In this document: positions 42,114-53,800 of the stretch, piece by piece
Numbering within the stretch: position 1 is the stretch's first letter
Layout of the letters: every line of letters starts with the position of its first letter
DNA from: Lineus longissimus
Lineage: Eukaryota > Nemertea > Pilidiophora > Heteronemertea > Lineidae
NCBI RefSeq assembly: GCF_910592395.1
Contig: NC_088316.1
Coordinates: forward strand, 14,944,001-15,008,000
Reading direction: 5' to 3'
Length of the DNA stretch: 64,000 nucleotides
Program-made: the position numbers and the translations under genes
The notes under the pieces: model-generated
The model's database searches: none
The model's input: only the letters and a program-made list of their open reading frames with translations
Told to the model about the DNA's origin: nothing

Positions 42114-42825
42114 AGGTCTGAAACTGACTACTCGAACGAAAATATATTTTGCTACGACAGTGGCCTGTGATTTAGACACCTGTGTGCGCTGCTGTTGAAA
42201 CGAAGAACATTGCCACCTTTTCGGAAAACTCTATTAGTATGAGTTTAGCGACACTCCTCAACTCAAATTCTAGCATCAGCGTCGCAAATCAGGCCATTTG
42301 GTGCATTTTGGCGTGCTTTATCAGTGGTAAATAGAAATTGTGCCGAGTGTTGGTAGATTACTGTCAAATCAGCCGTGAACTGTTGCAGCTTTCTGGTACC
42401 TAAAGCTGTTACAATGCAGATGATGCCACCTTTAAAAGTCGCAACACTCCTGACTGGTTTTACAGCACATGTACAATGAAGATCTATTACAAAATGTACC
42501 AAGGTGAAGTGGCTCTGTATCTCAGCAAACTCATTCATTGTGTATCTGTGTAAAAACATTTCTGGTCAATCTTTGCCAAGTTCATCCGTTCTGTCACAAC
42601 CCAGATGTTATGGGGTTCTGTTCCCTGTTTAGCCTTGCAGTTCAGTTCATTCAAGCTGTTCTGAGATGTAATTCAAGTCATTGTGCTGATTAAACTAAAG
42701 TAGACATATCAATGAGAATCTATTGTTTTATTTGCTTATTTCGAGCAGGAGGTGTACATGTACATCAGCTTGCTTTTTCCCTTACCTTGTGAAGAAAGTC
42801 AAGATCAAACCAATAAAATCACATC

Positions 42826-43558
42826 AGAATAGACCAGAGGACTGTCTCCTACAGGCATCTTAGAGTCTTGGCTTACCCATTTGCACCAACTAACTGGAGA
42901 CAACCACCACTGAAAGTGCCAGAGGACAGTCTCTTCCAGAATGTATAGGCTCATATTCTCTTTGCCCAACGAAAGACATCAACATTAACATAGACTAGAG
43001 GAGTGTCCTCTCTAAGCAGACCAGACGACTGTCTCCTCCAGACCCATTTGTGAACACTAACTGGAGACAACCAAACAAAAATAGAGGACAGTCTCTTCCA
43101 GAATGTACAGGCTCATATTCTCTTTGCCCAACCAAAGACATCAACATTAACACCTCTTCCAGAATGTATAGGCTCGTCTTCTCTTTGCACAACCAAAGAC
43201 AACAACATTAACATGGACTAGAGAACTGTCCTCTCTAAGCAGACCAGACGACTGTCTCCTCCAGACCCATTTGTGTACAACAACTGGAGACAACCACACA
43301 AAAATAGATCAGAGGACAGTCTCTTCCAGAATATGGCTCGTCTTCTCTTTGCCCAACCAGAGACAACAACATCAACATAGACCAGAGAACTGTCTTCTCT
43401 AAGCAGACCAGATGACTGTCTCCTCCAGACCCATTTGTGAACACAAACTGGAGATAACCACACAAAAATAGATCAAAGGACAGTCTCTTCCAGAATATGT
43501 AGGCTTGTCTTCTCTTTGCACAACCAAAGACAACATCATTAACAGAGAACTGTCCTCT
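42826..43558 (-). repeat. Left arm of a large inverted repeat: ~167-bp tandem units
   Basis: About four imperfect copies of a roughly 167-bp unit, in the orientation opposite to the array at 49208-50157. Each copy includes cagaccagacgactgtctcc, the palindrome-like GAGGACAGTCCTC and ctgtctcttccagaatgta. Frames crossing it are artefacts of the repeat. Confidence 0.85.
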
Positions 43559-43559
43559 C

Positions 43560-44275
43560 AGGCGGTCATCCGTAGCACACCTGGCTTCTTCTTGCGTTCA
43601 AACGGGGCGACACGCGTCAAAAATCAAACATGTAAAGCTTGCAGCACACTGGACGCCAACTTCGGCGGCAAGGCGCGTCAGACTGAACGCGACTGAACGC
43701 CGCTCGACGCCAGAGAACTTTGGCGGCAGTGGATCGCGCTCATAGCACACCCACTCAGAATTGGCGTCCAGTAGCGTCTTTTCCGCCACTTCCAAGAATC
43801 GTGGGGCTGCCATTTTGATATCATGTGACGTCAAGACGCAAGCTGATTGGCCAAAGCCTCGCCGTTGACGCTGGTTGACGCCAACTCTGGCGGCGATCCG
43901 TAGCACACCTGGATTCTTCTTGCATTCACTGGCGTTCAGACGCCGCTACAGGCGTCAAAAATCAAACATGCTAGATATCTGGCGGCAAGTGGCGGCAAGT
44001 GGCGGAGAGTGGCGTTTGCCTGACGCCGTCCGTAGCACACTACGGTTTTTCAGGCGTTCAGGACTCTTGCGGCAAAAACGCGCCTTGCCGCCGGAGTTGG
44101 CGTCCAGTGTGCTGCAAGCTTTAGATATTTGGCGTTTAGTTGCGGCAAGTTGCGGCAAGTCGCGTTCGCCGACGCCGTTCGTAGCAGACTAGGGATTTTT
44201 CAGGCGTTCAGGACTCTTGCGGCAAAAAACGCTTGTGAACGCCGAAGTTGGCGGCTAGTGTGCTACGGGCTAGGC
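43560..44275. repeat. GC-rich dyad-repeat block with CGTAGCACAC motifs
   Basis: The motif CCGTAGCACAC(C/T) appears near 43569, 43898, 44031 and (variant) 44180, and inverted near 44260 (TAGTGTGCTACGG). Between them are GGCGTTCAGGACTCTTGCGG and short GGCGGCAAGT iterations. The outer copies face each other (left at about 43567, right ending about 44268), as in a MITE with multiple internal copies, perhaps nested insertions. Base composition is much more GC-rich than its surroundings. Confidence 0.6.
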
Positions 44276-44744
44276 TTGCGAAACCTGGCTTGTGTATATT
44301 TCTATAGCCATATAGCTCCGTTCATGTGCATGTTATGCAATAGCCCAGACCCACCTTTGACAATACCATCCAATTGGTCTAATGACATAACAATACAAGT
44401 TGGCGCTAAGCCGCCGGCCAGTCTTTCGCGGGGTCGAGGAATAGTGCCCGGATGGTGGCAAATATATTGTCTTTGGTCATGATCGGTTTCGGTTGATTTG
44501 AACGCAAGTCAGTTGGTGTGTGAGTGAACTGCGCAGAACATCGCTGGAAAACTTTTTCCGATTTCAAAGGTAAAATTCCCTTCAACATTTCGGAAATCAA
44601 GTTAAAAGAGCTGCAGCAGAAGGTAGGGCCCAGTATCTATGATTGATAATTGTTTGAGTTGGTTTCAACAGGTTTTTATAGCTGTTAAAAGTCATGCAGT
44701 CGCACTGAGAATGAACTGCGCAGTTAGAAATTTCAGTCGCAAAT
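44276..44744. other. Spacer with promoter-like sequence
   Basis: A CCAAT-type sequence (near 44369), a CpG-rich stretch and a donor-like gatttcaaag/gtaaaa near 44570 suggest an unidentified first exon. No coding frame supports it. Confidence 0.2.
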
Positions 44745-47229
44745 CTAAGGCATACAGTGGTAACTAATTAATCAACTGCGAAATGAACGCAGGTTGAATA
44801 CAGTGAGTTAATCATTCAAACAATATCAAATGTAACCATGATGATACTTTTTACTGGGTGACCCATGCCTGTGGGATGTTTGATCCAACATACTTTGAGG
44901 CGGTTGGCGATCATTCTAGTCTATTGTTTGTAAGCACAGCGCCTCTTGTGATTTAAAGGTAAGGAGGCATACCAAAAGCGGTCAGCATGTTATTGCCAGG
45001 CAAGTAGATTCGGTAATTCTATTCAAACTTGGATTGTGATTGGTGTCGTATCAAAGGGAAGCTTTCACTGTGGTGAAAGCACTGAGAGTCTCCCTCCAAG
45101 GTAAGTTCAGTAAGGCAGGACTTATGTGCATGACTGGAAGGCTTTTGACTTCCAAACCTTGTCATATGATTTTTCAAAAATGCTTTAAATTTAAACAATC
45201 ATTCATTTGGCTCCACTATCCCGACTGTGGTGTAGCACCCGACTGTAACTGGCATGAATAGGGAATACGCTGGTTATGGATGTCAGATCGTGGTTCCTTG
45301 ACAATTGCAAACAATTTCACTGGACGTAACCCACGCGGCGACACCAAGGACCGCTGGCTGATCTATTGATATGTTCGTAGCAGGGTGTCAAAGTCGGGGA
45401 GACGAAGAGCCACTCGTCTCTTGTAGGGGGTTCATTGAAAGTGTTTGCATTTGTTAGCCTATAAACACAAGATTTTAATCCTTCAGTCCCGTGTTTGGCG
45501 GAGAAACTAATCTTACAGAAGGCCCAGTCATATTTCGTCATTGACGGTATCTCTGGGAGGCCCTGTGTGCCGTTGATCCAATATTCATTGAGGTTGTTGG
45601 AGAGACTTCTTGTCTAAACAGTACCATTCCGCCCCCTCTAAGGCATACAATGGTAACTTATAAACACAAGATTTTAATCCCTGTCTCGGGTGTCTTTGAG
45701 AGAGCTGATCATACACAGTTCCCAACCTACTCGTCAGCCAGCTGACAGATTCCCTGGGTCGAACGTGTTACTGTGATGTTTTCGAAGAGATACTTGTGGC
45801 TGTTGGAGAGACTTCTTGTCTAAACAGTACCATTATGCCCTCTCTAAGGCATACAGTGGTAACTAATTAATCAACTGCGAAATGAACGCAGGTTGAATAC
45901 AGTGAGTTAATCATTCAAACAATATCAAATGTAACCATGATGATACTTTTTACTGGGTGACCCATGCCTGTGGGATGTTTGATCCAACATACTTTGAGGC
46001 GGTTGGCGATCATTCTAGTCTATTGTTTGCAAGCACAGCGCCTCTTGTGATTTAAGGGTAAGGAGGCATACCAAAAGCGGTCAGCATGTTATTGCCAGGC
46101 AGGTAGATTCGGTAATTCTATTCAAACTTGGATTGTGATTGGTGTCGTATCAAAGGGAAGCTTTCACTGTGGTCAAAGCACTGAGAGTCTCCCTCCAAGG
46201 TAAGTTCAGTAAGGCAGGACTTATGTGCATGACTGGAAGGCTTTTGACTTCCAAACCTTGTCATATGATTTTTCAAAAATGCTTTAAATTTAAACAATCA
46301 TTCATTTGGCTCCACTATCCCGACTGTGGTGTAGCACCCGACTGTAACTGGCATGAATAGGGAATACGCTGGTTATGGATGTCAGATCGTGGTTCCTTGA
46401 CAATTGCAAACAATTTCACTGGACGTAACCCACGCGGCGACACCAAGGACCGCTGGCTGATCTATTGATATGTTCGTAGCAGGGTGTCAAAGTCGGGGAG
46501 ACAAAGAGCCACTCGTCTCTTGTAGGGGGTTCATTGAAAGTGTTTGCATTTGTTAGCCTATAAACACAAGATTTTAATCCTTCAGTCCCGTGTTTGGCGG
46601 AGAAACTAATCTTACAGAAGGCCCAGTCATATTTCGTCATTGACGGTATCTCTGGGAGGCCCTGTGTGCCGTTGATCCAATATTCATTGAGGTTGTTGGA
46701 GAGACTTCTTGTCTAAACAGTACCATTCCGCCCCCTCTAAGGCATACAATGGTAACTTATAAACACACGATTTTAATCTCTGTCTCGGGTGTCTTTGAGA
46801 GAGCTGATCATACACAATTCCCAACCTACTCGTCAGCCAGCTGACAGATTCCCTGTTACTGTGATGTTTTCGAAGAGATACTTGTGACTGTTGGAGAGAC
46901 TTCTTGTCTAAACAGTACCATTATGCCCTCTCTAAGGCATACAGTGGTAACTAATTAATTAAATGCGAAATGAACGCAGGTTGAATACAGTGAGTTAATC
47001 ATTCAAACAATATCAAATGTAACCATGATGATACTTTTTACTGGGTGACCCATGCCTGTTGGATGTTTGATCCAACATACTTTGAGGCGGTTGGCGATCA
47101 TTCTAGTCTTTGTTTGCTAGCATAGCGCCTCTTGTGATTTAAAGGTAAGGAGGCATACCAAAAGCGGTCAGCATGTTATTGCCAAGGAAATAGATTCGGT
47201 AATTCTATTCAAACTTGGATTGTGATTGG
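44745..47229 (+). repeat. 1.1-kb tandem repeat, 2.3 nearly identical copies
   Basis: Copy 1 is 44745-45843, copy 2 45844-46931 and partial copy 3 46932-47229, each starting ctaaggcatacagtggtaac. Copies 1 and 2 differ at only a few single bases plus an 11-bp deletion (about 46855). Each unit also contains internal repeats (the gagagacttcttgtctaaac segment occurs twice per unit). A 73-codon frame recurs unchanged in both full copies, which follows from the recent duplication and is not evidence of coding. Confidence 0.95.
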
Positions 47230-48635
47230 CTAACTGAAACTTTGGCCTTGTTGGAAAGTATGGTAAGGAAATCTTGATTTTTATAACCATGACCCTGAAA
47301 CCCACCTTAGCCTTGATCTGTCTCATAATTTCAGAGGCTTAGTCCAAGGATGAGTCCGATCCACGAGATGTGAGAGGACGAATGGTTGTCAGTCTTCCGT
47401 GGCAGTGCCCAGCAGTCTGGACAGTGGCAGTGCCCAGCAGTCCTAGGCCAGCAGCTCGAACCGGTAGAAAAAGGTAGACTTCGTACATAAAAACAACTTC
47501 TGCTAGAATGAGAAAAAGTCCACCTGATGCAGTTTATGGTATTTCGCCGTGCAAGCAAAAGAAACAGCTAGCCGTGTACAATCATTGGGCCACGCAAATG
47601 ACGTACTGCAGAACAAATTAGATGGGGAGACTGATCGTTGGGGCACACCAAATACAAATGACGATTGAATAATCGTTTCTATTCTCCCAAATCTGCAAGT
47701 CTGCTCCCAGTTGCGCTAGAATAAGTTTTGAACTAACACTCCTGACCCTTATATCGATATAATTTCTCTCATCTTCAGAGAGATGGACCGACTCCCTTCC
47801 CGCGGCTGACAGCATCCTCCCATCGATGTATACAAGCCACCTGTCCTACTTCTACCGGCATCGTGACTAGTCCGCCGTGGTGACGAACAGTAACTCTGGA
47901 CCTAGAGTGCTTATAAATCAGGATGTATAGATGTAACAGAAATGAACAAGGATAGAGTATTCCGTAGGGAGTTTTCGCAAAAGAGTAGGGACAATCCAGG
48001 ATGAATGAGTGTACATGCAACAGTTTTAAATACCCTAAGATATAGTGTTCTGGGGACTGATTAATATATATTATGCGCATTGGTCTCTTAGGTGTTGATG
48101 TACACCAACCAACAGGGAAGGACTTGTTGCCAGAGGGACATTTCCTACTACTCCACTTGAATAGAAATCCTACCTAACTGTAGCGCCACCAGTTCCCAAA
48201 TGTGGTGCCCACGTACAGATTGTTGTTAGAATATCTTTTTGTAAAACCTTTTCATAATATTTGACCAATGTATCAGGACGTTGAATATCTAAATTTGTCC
48301 TAAACATATCAAATAAAGAATGATAGTTTCACAATCAGTACTTGACGGCATTTCACTCGTCTTGAACTAGATTTGGGGGCGTAAGCTTCCGGTGACCGGT
48401 CAAGTGTTTTTCATAAAGATAAGTGAAAAACCAGGAATACCAAAGGTATCACTATTGACAGTGCATCCACAGTATGCACTGAAAATGTATGGCTTGCCTC
48501 GGGTAAATCAACGAGGCCTCCTCGACCCTCCGCTGCGATTTGGACGAATTCTCGTCCGAATGTGACACTCTGAATGTGACACTGATTGTGACAATGCGTG
48601 GACACCGGTGGATTGTTACTTTTACATGATTGTAC
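47230..48635. other. Region between tandem repeat and VWC exons
   Basis: It holds a 23-bp direct repeat (ggcagtgcccagcagtc near 47401 and 47427) and otherwise unique sequence. A minus-strand frame near 47765-47900 (HHGGLVTMPVEVGQVACIHR) could be a further exon of the VWC gene, but no family match supports it. Confidence 0.35.
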
Positions 48636-48748
48636 CCATCTGTAAGACATGTCTTGCAGCATGTTTCTTTCTGCAGTTGATCAGGATTGTCACATCCGAG
48701 ACTGGTGTCCGAGGGACACGTTATCTTCTTGCAAGAAATCTCTCCATT
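48636..48748 (-). CDS. VWC (chordin-like) domain, second exon
   Basis: After the acceptor catttccag (minus strand) the frame reads NGEISCKKITCPSDTSLGCD then NPDQLQKETCCKTCLTD, the C-terminal half of a von Willebrand factor C domain with its CxxCP...C...CCxxC cysteines. The donor (gtacaa) is weak, and the frame stays open past it. Together with the exon at 49045 it completes one VWC domain. Confidence 0.65.
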
Positions 48749-49044
48749 CTGGAAATGATGACATGGACTTAGCAATGATCCTATCAAGAAAATGACGTAT
48801 CTTCCTAGCTCTATTAAAGGTTATCAAAGTCTTCGAGGAGAATCAAGAACACTTGATTGTTTCTCACCGTGATGAGAAGGGTATTTTCTATGAATGTAAG
48901 AAGTTCAGTTGGCAAAACGTTGCAGATTTTCATCATCAGTCCGTCATTTCGATCGTTGGTCAAAATGGTGCACCGTGAACAAGTATTTAGAAGGACAGAC
49001 CTGCCCAGCAACCTCGTTCATCATTGGAGGACATCACAACTTAC

Positions 49045-49142
49045 CAGACACGAGCAGGTGACGCACGGTAGCTTGCCTACACCTTCAACCACTGTATGCC
49101 AGGTTGAGCCATTCTTATAGGTGAGATCGTCGGTCACACAAT
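49045..49142 (-). CDS. VWC (chordin-like) domain, first exon
   Basis: 98 nt on the minus strand, phase 1 in (after aaatctag) and phase 0 out (TCGTGTCTG before gtaagt). It reads DCVTDDLTYKNGSTWHTVVE, then GVGKLPCVTCSCL. The pattern C...G..W.......PCVTC.CLNG.I.C is typical of VWC domains, and the WH...... PCVTC.C form resembles chordin. VWC domains of chordin bind BMPs extracellularly. No other domain of such a gene was found in the window, so this is either an exon pair of a gene with distant exons or an orphan fragment carried within the fold-back region. Confidence 0.7.
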
Positions 49143-49207
49143 CTAGATTTGAAAACGAATAATTCTAACTGGGCAGAAGCGTTGTGAAATATCCAAAGTA
49201 CCCGCTG

Positions 49208-50157
49208 CAGGAGCCAGATGTATCCTCTTTCCTCTGATCCATTTTTGTGTGCTTGTCTCAAGTTGGTCTTTACAAATGGCCTTGAGGAGATAGTCGTCTG
49301 GTCTGCTTAGAGAGGACAGTCCTCTGGTCCATGTCAATGTTGATGTCTTTGGTTGGGCAAAGAGAATACGAGCCTAAACATTCTGGAAGAGACTGTCCTC
49401 TGATCTATTTTTGTGTGGTTGTCTCCAGTTGGTGTACACAAATGGGTCTGGAGGAGACAGTCATCTGGTCTGCTTAGAGAAGACAGTCCTCTAGTCTATG
49501 TTAATGTTGATGTCTTTGGTTGGGCAAAGAGAAGACGAGCCAATACATTCTGGAAGAGACTGTCCTCTGATCTATTTTTGTGTGGTTGTCTCCAGTAGTT
49601 GTACACAAATGGGTCTGGAGGTGACAGTCGTCTGGTCTTCTAAGAGAGGACAGCCGTCTAGTCTATGTTAATGTTGATGTCTCTGGTTGGGCAAAGAGAA
49701 TATGAGCCTATACATTCTGGAAGAGACTGTCCTCTGATCTATTTTTGTGTGGTTGTCTCCAGTTGGTGCTCACAAATGGGTCTGGAGGTGACAGTCATCT
49801 GGCCTGCTTAGAGAGGACAGTCCTCTAGTCTATGTCAATGTTGATGTCTTTGGTTGGGCAAAGAGAAGACGAGCCTATACATTCTGGAAGAGACTGTTTT
49901 GTGGCACTTTCAGTGGTGGTTGTCTCCAGTTAGTGTTCACAAATGGGTCTGGAGGAGACAGTCATCTGGTCTGCTTAGAGAAGACAGTTCTCTAGTCTAT
50001 GTTAATGTTGATGTCTTTGGTTGGGCAAAGAGAAGACGAGCCTATACATTCTGGAAGAGACTGTCCTCTGGCACTTTCAGCAGTGGTTGTCTCCAGCTAG
50101 TGTTCACAAATGGGTCTGGAAGAGACAGTCATCTGGTCTGCTTAGAGAGGACAGTCC
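49208..50157 (+). repeat. Right arm of the inverted repeat: ~167-bp tandem units
   Basis: About 5.7 copies. The marker ggtctgcttagaga recurs near 49300, 49467, 49633, 49801, 49969 and 50134 (spacing 165-168 bp). Orientation is opposite to the array at 42826-43558. Each copy contains GAGGACAGTCCTC, which is itself a hairpin. Confidence 0.9.
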
Positions 50158-50189
50158 TTACTGACTTACATTACTTGGGAGGTACCTTG

Positions 50190-50830
50190 GTGCTGCTTCC
50201 TTTTGTCCTTGTTCTCTTTCTGAGAGCTGCCATATGAGGAATGGTCAGTTGGGGCAATCACTGTCTCAGGTGTTCTGGTTGTGACACGCTGCATGGGTGT
50301 GTGTGTGGTGCCTTTTTTTTAACTTGTTGTGTGTAAGAGATCTGGCACTTGCGTGGATTGGTCAGATGGGGGAATAGCTGTCTCAGGAGTTCTGGTTGTG
50401 ACACAGTCTTGGAAGGTACCTGGGTCTCCCTCTCTTTGTCCTTGTTCTCTTTCTGAGAGCTGACAGATGTGGAATGGTCAGACAGGGTAATAGCTGTCTT
50501 GGGTGTTCTGGTTGTGAAGCACAACCTGGATGCTACCTTATATTGTCCTTGTTCTCTTTATGAGATATGACACTTGTGGAATGGTTAGAGAGGGTAATAG
50601 CTGTCTTGGGTGTTCTGGTTGTGAAGCACAACCTGGATGCTACCTCATATTGTCCTTGTTCTCTTTCTGAGAGCTGACATATGTAGAATGGTCAGACAGG
50701 GCAACAACTGTCTTAGGCGTCTCTGATTGTGGCAAAGTACCCGGGAAGGACCTGGGTGCTGCCAATTTTGCCTCGTACTCTTTAAGAGGTCTGACACTTG
50801 TGGAATGGTGTGATTGGGGTTATCCTTTAC
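50190..50830 (+). repeat. Degenerate ~115-bp minisatellite
   Basis: About six imperfect copies of a unit with ttgtccttgttctctttctg, agctgacatatgtggaatgg and tctcaggtgttctggttgtg. The two central copies (about 50470-50690) are most alike. It directly follows the right arm of the inverted repeat but has a different unit. Confidence 0.85.
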
Positions 50831-53800
50831 CTCACTGATCAAGCAGAGAAAACAACGACCAATGTCTATTAATTCGTTTATTTTCTTTCTTATTGCAAAT
50901 AATCTGATACATATATGTTTCTATTGTTGCCAACTGGTGGCGCCACATGTACAGGATCATACATCGACATACGGTACAGAGCTAACAAGAGAACAGGCCA
51001 TTAGAAGCCTACGATCAGGCAAAGTATATACAAAAGCACAGGTTTTCATGAGAATTCGAAGAGTAAGAAATGAATGCTGTGAGAGCCACGCATTGAGTTC
51101 CACCTGAATTAACCAGACTTGACACTACACCTGTTAGAAATGCTTTGGGGAAAGCTGGAGTTGGGATTGGGTGAGATTTCCAAATGTCTCGATGTCTTAC
51201 TTATTGGCCAAGATGACAATGAAAACGTGCTTTTCTGGAAAGAGGCCAATTTCTCCCCCCCCCCCCCAAATATACCAAATTGGAAGTTCTTAAATTCACC
51301 AAAAGTTTGAAAATTATCTGAATGGCATTCAATACAAACAGCTACTTTATATTGATTGCCAGAGTGATCAAATAGTAGTCATACCAGGTCATCCAATCAG
51401 GACTATCTTATGACAACTTTACATTGCCATTGGCTGTAGCAGGGGAAAGTGACCAGGAGTAAGGACACTCACAACAGTTTTTAAATGGGTTCATGAGCCC
51501 AGGTGAGATTGACAGGGTTCATGAGCCCTTTCGTTCGAGGTGATGCTTTTTCACGCCAAGCCTGTCACCTACTCTAGTCTCTAGTCCTATATTGCTAAAA
51601 TTGTCTCAATTGACATATACCGATACACTTTCTCAAAGCAATTTGCAAACAATTTCAGCAAAGTTGGGACAGACAGCTCTAGAGATATTGTCTGGCTCTG
51701 TAGCAGGGGGGGGGGGGGGACTCTCATATGTGGAATCAAGGAATTTACTTTATCTAAACAATGCTAAATGAAAAAAAAACGAATTGGCATATTCTAATAT
51801 CTTCTATTGCTACACAAGTAACATATCTTCCATCGAAAAATCAACAAATTATTTTACAGAAATAATCAACTGTGACACATTTACGCTGCTGAGCCAAACA
51901 TAACATTAAGATTAATATTTGCTGTAAAAAAATACAAAGAATTTAAGGTATTAAATCATATTAAATTTACATTCTCTCCATCTTGTTTGATTTTATCAAA
52001 ATATGCAATATAAGCTTAATTTCGATTTTGCCTCGATTGACCGGAACTCTATGTACATTATGTACAGTATTAAGTACAGCTGGTACGGCAAAATGAGATT
52101 CCCTCGAACTATGAAAAGAAGTTTTTCTAGTAGAGATTATAATGTAATCTAGTTTTTAGTTTTCTTAAAGAAATATGAGAAATTATATTCATGTTAACAT
52201 AACAATAAGTACTATAATGAGATGAAATAATATATTCTAAAAGAATGATATCCTTATACATTTTTGATCTTAACATGATTAAAAGAGATTTTAAGGTTAA
52301 ACAGTCATTTAGCCCAACAAACTGTTCACTTTTTGACAAAATTATCACACATACGAAATGACCTCAGTTTTTAAATTGGAACAAAGTGTTTTAATAAATT
52401 TTGATGAAATCTGATTTGTTGATGTGGCCTCAGAAAAAAATACCTTTTCAAAATACACAAAATTACAAGATAATGTTTTGAGATTCTTCGCAGTTTGGCC
52501 AGGTCAGAAAAAAGTAAATATACAAAATGATGTGAACTAACATGCCAATAATTTTAGAACTCAATGTTCAGAGAGCAACAGAAATTCAATAGGATATTAT
52601 GAATTAGTGTCACTGTGTTTTATTACAAATAACATTTTCTTGGTCCATCATTGGCAAGGTTAAGAAATACAGTATTATGCACAAAATAATCAGGTATCAA
52701 GACAAGATCTGGTATGTTTCTATGGTAACCAAGTCACACAGTCTGTTGCTATGGTAACCAACTCTAAACACTAAAATTATCAAATCTATAATCAAAGACT
52801 ACTTTACAGAATATGTTCACCTCAGCTAGACCAAATTTTCTGTGCATAATATGTGATACTTATACAGGTTTTGTGACCTAGTTGAGGTGAACTTTAAAGA
52901 AGCGTACTATACCATACAAAGTTGATCACAATTATTCTAATAATTACAAGAAACATTGATTGTAAGTTTCGTAGAAAAACACCCATTTTGACATTGCTCC
53001 CATGAGGCCTATATACACATTTGAAGAATGTTTCATCATAGTTTGAACTGTTTCCACTGTACATAATCTACAGTGCAGTGTATGCAGTTTTGGCTCAAGT
53101 TAGTGTGACACACGTGGAACATTCTAGTTGATGCTTTGGAGTAAATAAAGTTTTGGCTCCAGCTTTATAGCTATACGAGATGAAACCTGTGTAAAGTACA
53201 GACCTGGCATGAGGTTTGTTCGGTTGAACTCTGACAGAATTTCTTGTGCTATCTAGATTGATTTGAAATTGCAGAACCTTCTAAGATAACAGTCTACAGT
53301 CATATTAAAATAAATGGAACCAGAACCTAAAATAGACCATTGTTGTAATTTTGTGATTATTGCAGCCATTTTCCTCTCAGATTGTCGTCTTAGTTTCAGA
53401 TGACTGGAGATTTTTGGCACTCCCTGCCAGTGGGCTGGCAATTGATCATGACAAAGTATTTGAGGACTTTACAAGTAACTTCTAACTTTCACATGTTTGA
53501 AAGGTAGGGCAATGACTTTGAGAAACATCAAGAATAAGATTGGACCAAGAGTCGACCCCTGTGGGACTCTGGCACCAATCCCACAGAAATGCAAAAAGAG
53601 GGATTTGTTTCACTAATAAAATCCACTATGAGGTATAGTTTTCATGAATCACTTTGGAACCTTTAAAACAGATTGTAATCAAAGCACCTTACCAATCTAA
53701 CTTTAAAATCCTACTGAGTATTGCACAGTGCTTCAGAGGTGTGAGGTATTATATTTGTGTAAATTCACTCAATTAACAAATTTGTTTTGGTGTATCTTAC

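Noticed and set aside
42995-43465. Overlapping frames in the left repeat arm, mirrored in the right arm
   Set aside because: Same repeat translated in several frames; not protein-like.
45040-46360. Identical 73-codon frames in both copies of the 1.1-kb repeat
   Set aside because: Identity comes from the recent duplication of DNA; no splice sites, family or flanking coding sequence.
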